From the NCBI GenBank assembly GCA_017937095.1, contig JAGBEG010000013.1, positions 1-64,000 on the forward strand: a stretch of 64,000 nucleotides of DNA, written 5' to 3'. The translations under genes were made by a program, and so were the position numbers. Each line of letters opens with the position of its first letter. Within the stretch, counting starts at the first letter, position 1. Source of the DNA: Roseburia sp. GTDB lineage: Bacteria > Bacillota > Clostridia > Lachnospirales > Lachnospiraceae. Positions 58,653 to 64,000 of the stretch are shown piece after piece. The notes below the pieces were generated by a model that had not been told where the DNA came from, did not search any database, and worked only from the letters and a program-made list of their open reading frames with translations.

Positions 58653-61019
58653 TCACACCCCGACCCATGGATCGGAATTATACGTCTCATCAATCCCTGT
58701 GCGCGTCTGTTCTACCCCATAATGCACGATACCGTCAATCCGGTAGACCTCTTTCTCCTCCGTTCCCTCAAAAAGATACCCCACGATCTCATAGTCCCAG
58801 AGCCCGGTCACATACAGCACATTCACGATATTCTTCCCATCCGCCGGCTCTGCCCACATCATTAACGGCGTATCATCGCCGCCGTAGATGACTTTTGCAA
58901 TATGATCTTCCTCCCACTCGTCAACGCCGAAATCCAGCATGTCACTGGTGTAATAATTACTGCAAAGCCAGATATCTTTCTCATAGCTCTCCTCCACCCC
59001 GTCATTGTCAAGGTCGCACAGGTATTCCTTCCCGTCCTCCGTCTCACATTCCTGCTCCGCCGCCCCGACGATGATCTCGTATTCGGAAATCCGCTCCCGG
59101 ATAAACTCGCCTTTCTCCGCAATCGCATTCGCCAACTCGCGGTACGCATTGTCGCTGCACTCTGCGACCTGTACGTCACAGGATGCGGGAACCATCTTAA
59201 GGCAGACCTCTTCCACGGGTACGCCCTCCTCATAGCAGAACACTCTCAGACCGTCCACCTGTTTTAGTCCATAATCATAGGAAGTTCTGCACAAATAATT
59301 TTGCCCCTCATAGGAAAGAACTGCAATTTCTTCCTGCCATTGTGGATTGCGGCAGGTGCGCTCATATGTACCGTCCGCCTGTCCTTTAAAAAAGGTTGCC
59401 TCGGTTCCTCCGGAAGAACCGCCGTTTGCTATCTCAAGATATAAATCCTTTCTTCCGTCATTGTCCAGATCCGCTTTCAGGGCGAGCCCGCCGCCGCCAT
59501 ACATTTCTTCCGCTTCAAGCTCCAGACGTAACTGCAGATTTTCTTTCGCAATGTCCAACAGTGCTTCCCGCTCCACTGCCTCATCGTTCACCATCGGCGA
59601 AAGCACTTCTAACACCGTATCGCTTTTCAAGGAATCGGAGAGGATATCCAGAAATTCCTGCGGAATATGAGGTGTGCCCGCTTCCGTCTCCGCCTCCGCA
59701 TCGTGATTTCTTCCCCATACTTCTTCCTTCGGTACCAGCCCGTCATAGAACCTCTCATACAGAGGACGAGCTACGCTTTCATCCGCCTCCCACAATTCCC
59801 GTTCAAAGGTTTCATCGAATAAAAGGCTGCCTGCATCTTCTTCATACGCATAGACCCGCACGCCATCCTCTTCTACATGCAGATAACATTCCCGCAGAAT
59901 GACAAGCTCCTCCCCCTGCCATTTGCAGATACATTCGGCGCATCCACGCCATCCCCATTCTTCATCGTATAATCCGTGCGTGAGCAATATCATCTGCGTT
60001 TCGGGATACATTTCACTGGAATCGCCGTCAAAAGAGTATTCGCCGATATTCAGATACGCCGGTTTAAAAATGCGCTCCTGCGGACTCCATAAATATTTCG
60101 CTACACCCTCGCTGCCGCTCATCGTCAGGTCAGGATAACCGTCAAAGTTGAAATCTCTGAAAGCGTTCCGGTAAAAGCTCATCGGCATCGTCTGATACGG
60201 CTCCTCATAGCAGCCCCGCATATAGAAATTCGTCTCATCCATATAAGCCGAACGATTACCGGATGTACAATTTTCTACCAGAAACCGCACTTCCTTCTCA
60301 TCGATTACGCTATATTTTCCAGTTGGTTCGTTCCAGAAGCGTACCGTTTCACCGCCATCCTTCCATGCGATCGCCGACGCATCGAGCAGGTGGCTCACGC
60401 TGTAATCCTCTTCCATCTGAATTTCCCCGAGCAGATACAACTCCTCGCCGTACACCAGCACGTAATACGCAAAGCATCCGTCGTCTGTAAAATAATAACT
60501 GTACATCCGGTTGCCATGATTCCAATAATAGCGGTGCAGTATCTCTGACTCCGGTATTTCCTCGAGGATTGCGCAAATCAGCGCTTTCTCACTGGCATAC
60601 TCTGCGTGGTAATGGGAAAGCGTAATCCGCGGCGGCAGAATCGCTTCCTCCTCTTCGCAGGATGCGCCGGGGAGCGCTATGACTGTCTCATTTTCCGAAG
60701 TTTCATCAATCTGTACCGCAACACCGGAATCCAATGTCACTTTGAGGTTTCCATATGAAAACGTCCCATCCTGCACGATTACCTCCTCCGGTACGCACGT
60801 TAAGACCGCAGATGGCTCCGGCAGAGACGCATTCATCCCGGCGGCGCATTCCAAAGTCTCCCTCAGCAACTTCTCCATGATACATTCCCGCATTTCTTTC
60901 ATCTGCGCATAGCAAGAGGAATACAAAAAACACAGCAATCCGGCAAGGATGGTGATCTGTATTCCTACTTTTCTTTTCCTTCTATCCACTCTGCAAGTGT
61001 CTCCGCCCGCTTCGCCCAT
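58653..61019 (-). CDS. Large exported protein with DxDxDG (VCBS/FG-GAP-like) motifs
   Basis: I recognise no defined function. The 788-aa protein has an N-terminal hydrophobic segment (about 19-40) that is a signal anchor or signal peptide; the rest appears extracellular and acidic. Three calcium-loop-like motifs are spread along it: FRDFNFDGYPDL (about 290), KADLDNDGRKDL (about 515) and LCDLDNDGVEES (about 690). Each is followed by beta-strand sequence, as in VCBS/FG-GAP or XAC2610-type domains. The ATG at 61019 overlaps the upstream glycosyltransferase gene by 55 bp; a GTG at 60989 is an alternative start. It is probably co-transcribed with that glycosyltransferase. Confidence 0.75.
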   Translation of the reverse strand: MGEAGGDTCRVDRRKRKVGIQITILAGLLCFLYSSCYAQMKEMRECIMEKLLRETLECAAGMNASLPEPSAVLTCVPEEVIVQDGTFSYGNLKVTLDSGVAVQIDETSENETVIALPGASCEEEEAILPPRITLSHYHAEYASEKALICAILEEIPESEILHRYYWNHGNRMYSYYFTDDGCFAYYVLVYGEELYLLGEIQMEEDYSVSHLLDASAIAWKDGGETVRFWNEPTGKYSVIDEKEVRFLVENCTSGNRSAYMDETNFYMRGCYEEPYQTMPMSFYRNAFRDFNFDGYPDLTMSGSEGVAKYLWSPQERIFKPAYLNIGEYSFDGDSSEMYPETQMILLTHGLYDEEWGWRGCAECICKWQGEELVILRECYLHVEEDGVRVYAYEEDAGSLLFDETFERELWEADESVARPLYERFYDGLVPKEEVWGRNHDAEAETEAGTPHIPQEFLDILSDSLKSDTVLEVLSPMVNDEAVEREALLDIAKENLQLRLELEAEEMYGGGGLALKADLDNDGRKDLYLEIANGGSSGGTEATFFKGQADGTYERTCRNPQWQEEIAVLSYEGQNYLCRTSYDYGLKQVDGLRVFCYEEGVPVEEVCLKMVPASCDVQVAECSDNAYRELANAIAEKGEFIRERISEYEIIVGAAEQECETEDGKEYLCDLDNDGVEESYEKDIWLCSNYYTSDMLDFGVDEWEEDHIAKVIYGGDDTPLMMWAEPADGKNIVNVLYVTGLWDYEIVGYLFEGTEEKEVYRIDGIVHYGVEQTRTGIDETYNSDPWVGV

Positions 61020-62137
61020 GTATGTTTCTCTCTCACTTTCTTCTTCCCCCGTTCCACGGTCTCCCGCAGCCGGGCTTCATCCGCAAGCAGCTCTCTTACA
61101 ATCTCCGGCAGCCGTCCGATTTCCTCTAAGGTAAAATAGCAGACGCCCTCGCCCTCCGAAAGTTCTTCACACAAATACTTACTCGTATCTGTCACACAGA
61201 CCGCCCCGTTTAAGATCGAATTAAATACCCGGTCATGCGCGCCGTCCTTGAACCACGGCATCACGTTGAGCGAAACCTTTGACTCCGAAAGCATCCGAAG
61301 ACAGGTCAGCGAATCCGTCTGCGGATGGACAATCAGATTTTCCGGATTCGTCACGTCCTCAAGCTCCTCCCAGCCTTTTCCTACTACATGCACCGTAATT
61401 CCTGCATTCACAAGTGTACGCACCGCCAGCCCCCGCCAGTAATTCCGCACATACAGATCAATGAAAATCATCTTGTGAAGGGCAATGCGAAGCTCGTCGT
61501 TCGGCTCTTTCCCCATCTCGCGCTCGCAGTGCGCGAGCGCGGCCTCCTCGACTGTCTGTGCGGGATGCGCGAGCAGATCGTCGATGATGCCCCGGTAAAA
61601 CGCAGCGTACTCATCGTTGATCCAGTTGATATAGGGTTCGAAGAAGGACAGCTTCGTGTAATTTCCGGTCAGAATCACGTCATAGCGCTTCCCGGATGCC
61701 GCCGCTGCAAGCTCCGTTCCGGCGAGCGGCAGAAAACCCGCCTCCCGGTACTCGGGATAGAACTCTTTAAAATACGCCTGCTGCCGCCTGTCGATGCTGA
61801 TATGGTGATAATCCTGCGGCAGTTCCCTTAATCTGTCGTCGTAGAAATACGGGTGATCCGCCGCAATATTATAACAGGGAATCCCATAATCATCCCAGAT
61901 ATATCCGATTCCCGCGCGGTAGACTCCCGCCTCCTTCTCCAAGCCCTGAAAATTAAAGGTCACAAGCACCGTTTCGCGCGGTCGTATGAATTTCCGCAGC
62001 TTCTTTGCGCTGCGCTCCTCATCCTGCAGATCATAGAAAAACACAAGATAGCCCATCCGCTCAAACTGCTCTGCCATCCGGTGTGCAAAATACGCAAGCG
62101 TTTCCACACCGCCCTCAAACATTACGATACGTTTCAT
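60965..62137 (-). CDS. CgeB-like glycosyltransferase family 1 protein
   Basis: This 390-aa cytoplasmic protein resembles the CgeB/DUF3880 group of GT-B glycosyltransferases. It has an N-terminal Rossmann half starting MKRIVMFEGGVETLAYFAH and a C-terminal half with VHVVGKGWEELEDVTNPENLIVHPQ and a nucleotide-sugar-binding MPWFKDGAHDRVFNSILNGAVCVTDTS segment. ATG 62137 has GGGAAAC and an upstream GGAAGTGGG. Its 3' end overlaps the large exported protein gene. The acceptor may be a surface protein or polymer, but this is not shown by the sequence. Confidence 0.85.
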   Translation of the reverse strand: MKRIVMFEGGVETLAYFAHRMAEQFERMGYLVFFYDLQDEERSAKKLRKFIRPRETVLVTFNFQGLEKEAGVYRAGIGYIWDDYGIPCYNIAADHPYFYDDRLRELPQDYHHISIDRRQQAYFKEFYPEYREAGFLPLAGTELAAAASGKRYDVILTGNYTKLSFFEPYINWINDEYAAFYRGIIDDLLAHPAQTVEEAALAHCEREMGKEPNDELRIALHKMIFIDLYVRNYWRGLAVRTLVNAGITVHVVGKGWEELEDVTNPENLIVHPQTDSLTCLRMLSESKVSLNVMPWFKDGAHDRVFNSILNGAVCVTDTSKYLCEELSEGEGVCYFTLEEIGRLPEIVRELLADEARLRETVERGKKKVREKHTWAKRAETLAEWIEGKEK

Positions 62138-62220
62138 ATAGTTTCCCACTTCCATCGTCCTGCTTTTGCCATCATTCGCTCTTGCGGTCGTTTCTTACCG
62201 TCTTTCAGCAATCCCGCACG

Positions 62221-63474
62221 CTATTCATGCCGCAGCGCGTCAATCGGATTAAGGTTCGCCGCCTTATACGATGGGAACACGCCAAAGACAATTCCAATCA
62301 CCATGGAGAACGCCACCGCGCCGACCGCCGCCGGAGCGCTGATCGCCACCGGGGTCGTCGTGACGTAGGAAATGATCTGCGCCAGAATAATGCCGACAAT
62401 GACACCGATCAATCCGCCAAGGCTTGTGAGCACCGCCGCCTCCGTCAGAAACTGTCCCAGAATACGCGACTTTCTCGCGCCGATTGCTTTCTTAAGACCG
62501 ATTTCCTGCGTGCGCTCGGTCACTGATACCAGCATGATATTCATAACGCCGATACCGCCGACAATCAGGGAAATTCCGGCAATCCAGATAAGCATCGTAT
62601 TCGTCGAACTGCTCAGTTCCTGAATCTGCTGCGCCTGCTCCATCAGATCCTTCGCCTTGTACGCAATCGTTTCATCCGTCGGAGAAAGATAATCATTTAA
62701 AATATCGGCGCACGCCTTGCCCGCGCTTGTCATGTAATCGGTGCTCTCCACACGCAGTACGACGTTCTGCGGCTCGTCATACTGATAGACGATCGGCCAT
62801 GTGGTATCGGGAATATACACCGAGCCCGCCGAATCCTGCGCGTATGTATAATAATCCTCAATCGAGTTGATAACGGGTTCAAATGTTTTCGCTTTTGTCA
62901 CGATTCCTACCACGACATACGGCTCCTGCTGAATCTCAATCGTATTGCCGACCGCCTCTTCACCCTGAAACAGTGCGTCCGCAGAATCCGTATCGAGAAT
63001 CGCTACCTTGCGGTACTGCGTGAAATCGTCCTCGGTAAAGCCCCTGCCCTCCTTCATGATAAAGTTGCAGGTATCAAAATAGGAAGCGTCAATCCCCTTG
63101 ACATAGCCGCCGGAAAGTCCGGTATTCAGATGATAGACGCCGTTATAATCCTGTCTGCTCAGATAGCGGGATACATTTTCCACATGCGGGATTTCTCTGA
63201 TCTGTTGGGCAACCTCGTCTGTGACTAACGGCACTCCCGCAGGAATCCCGTTATAGGACATTTCATACTCCCATTCGCCCTGAAAAAGCGATACCTCCAC
63301 GGTATTCTCACCGGAGCCGACCAGATTCTGCTTGATCTGCTCATTTGTTCCCTTAATTGTAGATACAATCGCAATAATTGCAGCAATTCCAATGATGATA
63401 CCGAGCATCGTTAAGAAGGAACGCATCTTATGAGACCAGATTCCCTGAAAAGATAATCTTATATTTTCAAACAT
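62221..63474 (-). CDS. MacB-type ABC transporter permease
   Basis: This 417-aa membrane protein has the MacB/FtsX layout. One membrane segment lies at about 18-40 (MRSFLTMLGIIIGIAAIIAIVS). A long extracytoplasmic MacB core domain runs about 45-280. Three C-terminal membrane segments follow, with the typical GGIGVMNIMLVSVTERTQEIGLKKAIGARKS loop. It lies 11 bp after the HlyD-like adaptor gene. The ATP-binding protein is not in the window and may lie upstream of the adaptor. It would export a peptide, drug or lipid-linked molecule. Confidence 0.94.
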   Translation of the reverse strand: MFENIRLSFQGIWSHKMRSFLTMLGIIIGIAAIIAIVSTIKGTNEQIKQNLVGSGENTVEVSLFQGEWEYEMSYNGIPAGVPLVTDEVAQQIREIPHVENVSRYLSRQDYNGVYHLNTGLSGGYVKGIDASYFDTCNFIMKEGRGFTEDDFTQYRKVAILDTDSADALFQGEEAVGNTIEIQQEPYVVVGIVTKAKTFEPVINSIEDYYTYAQDSAGSVYIPDTTWPIVYQYDEPQNVVLRVESTDYMTSAGKACADILNDYLSPTDETIAYKAKDLMEQAQQIQELSSSTNTMLIWIAGISLIVGGIGVMNIMLVSVTERTQEIGLKKAIGARKSRILGQFLTEAAVLTSLGGLIGVIVGIILAQIISYVTTTPVAISAPAAVGAVAFSMVIGIVFGVFPSYKAANLNPIDALRHE

Positions 63475-63485
63475 ACGTCTCCCTC

Positions 63486-64000
63486 CTAGTAATTGATGTT
63501 AGACGACTCTGTTACCGCCGCCCCCTCCACTGCATTTTTCCCATACGGAAATGCAATGCGGTCCTCCTCGGTAAGTCCTGATTTGATCTCGATTGCCTGA
63601 CCGTACACAGTCCTTCCTGTCACAACGTACTGCTTTTTTAAGCGGTCATTCTCGTCTGCGATCATACAGTAGGATTTGCCATCCTCCTCGCGCACATAAG
63701 CCTTTTCTATGAAAAGTCCGCCCGTCTCCGACTGATTGGTGGAAATCGCCAGATCCACATACTCACCGTTGCGCAGCGCCGAGCTGTCCTCGATATAAGC
63801 CGTGTAAGAATAATAGGAAACGTTCGGATTGCCGTCTCCCCACGAATTACCGGAAACCGGGTAATCGGATATCTCCGTGATCGTCGCCTCAAAGGTCATT
63901 CCGCTCTCCCACGAGTTCGCCGTGACGACCGTTCCGACCTTGATCTGGTCGAGCAAAAGCTCGCTGATCGTACCGCTCACATAGAGCCCTTCATCCCCCG
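63486..64000 (-). CDS. HlyD/MacA-type adaptor protein, partial at window edge
   Basis: This gene runs off the right edge of the window, so only the C-terminal 170 or so residues are seen and the start is missing. The visible part has the beta-barrel region (GTVVTANSWESGMTFEATITEIS) and the membrane-proximal domain (AFPYGKNAVEGAAVTESSNINY at the end) of HlyD/MacA-type adaptors. It directly precedes the MacB-type permease, giving the adaptor-permease order of Firmicute exporters. Confidence 0.88.
   Translation of the reverse strand, partial: GDEGLYVSGTISELLLDQIKVGTVVTANSWESGMTFEATITEISDYPVSGNSWGDGNPNVSYYSYTAYIEDSSALRNGEYVDLAISTNQSETGGLFIEKAYVREEDGKSYCMIADENDRLKKQYVVTGRTVYGQAIEIKSGLTEEDRIAFPYGKNAVEGAAVTESSNINY

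Overview
The window looks like a chromosomal segment of a Gram-positive anaerobe of the class Clostridia, most likely a gut Lachnospiraceae. Supporting features are a nine-gene V-type ATPase operon, a HemZ-type radical SAM protein, YesM/YesN-type two-component sugar regulation, GPxxSG-free clostridial lipoproteins with LxGC lipoboxes, a serS T-box and strong AGGAGG ribosome sites. No tRNA, rRNA or CRISPR array is visible. Most genes lie on the minus strand.

Bases 1-22,300 are a carbohydrate region. It holds a beta-glucuronidase (uidA), the GlcNAc-6-P genes nagB-nagA, an LspA-like peptidase and a PAP2 phosphatase. Next is a sugar ABC importer bracketed by its sensor kinase and response regulator. 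A second operon follows (solute-binding protein, two permeases, GH13 alpha-glucan hydrolase, GH94 N,N'-diacetylchitobiose-type phosphorylase, phosphohexomutase), controlled by a divergent LacI-family regulator with a clear 19-bp operator. Together the GH94 enzyme, the mutase, NagA and NagB could form a phosphorolytic route from chitobiose to fructose-6-P.

Bases 22,300-27,000 hold an Rpn-type nuclease, a class V aminotransferase paired with an ECF transporter S component, and a two-domain PPK2 kinase. Bases 27,150-35,870 are the V-ATPase operon (H/G-like, C, I, K, F, E, A, B, D) with its own consensus promoter. Bases 35,900-39,810 hold a 60-aa orphan, mecA, a YtrA-like GntR regulator with an ABC-2 exporter, and a DUF4358 lipoprotein.

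Bases 40,170-52,200 are the housekeeping block relA, MBL hydrolase, hemZ, hisS, aspS, familiar from other clostridia. Here it is split between hemZ and hisS by about 4 kb of accessory DNA (about 43.6-47.5 kb). This DNA carries an XRE/DUF4097 regulator, a CPBP membrane protease, a broken DUF2975 gene, a KTR zinc-ribbon protein and two small C39-like cysteine peptidases. It also carries the remnant of a second copy of the regulator/protease pair. A duplicated C-terminal tail of HisS lies just past the hisS stop.

Bases 52,300-64,000 hold a GNAT acetyltransferase, a third C39-like peptidase, a cyclophilin, serS behind a T-box leader, a DUF4143 ATPase, a large DxDxDG-rich exported protein, a CgeB-like glycosyltransferase, and the permease and (partial) HlyD adaptor of a MacB-type exporter running off the right edge.
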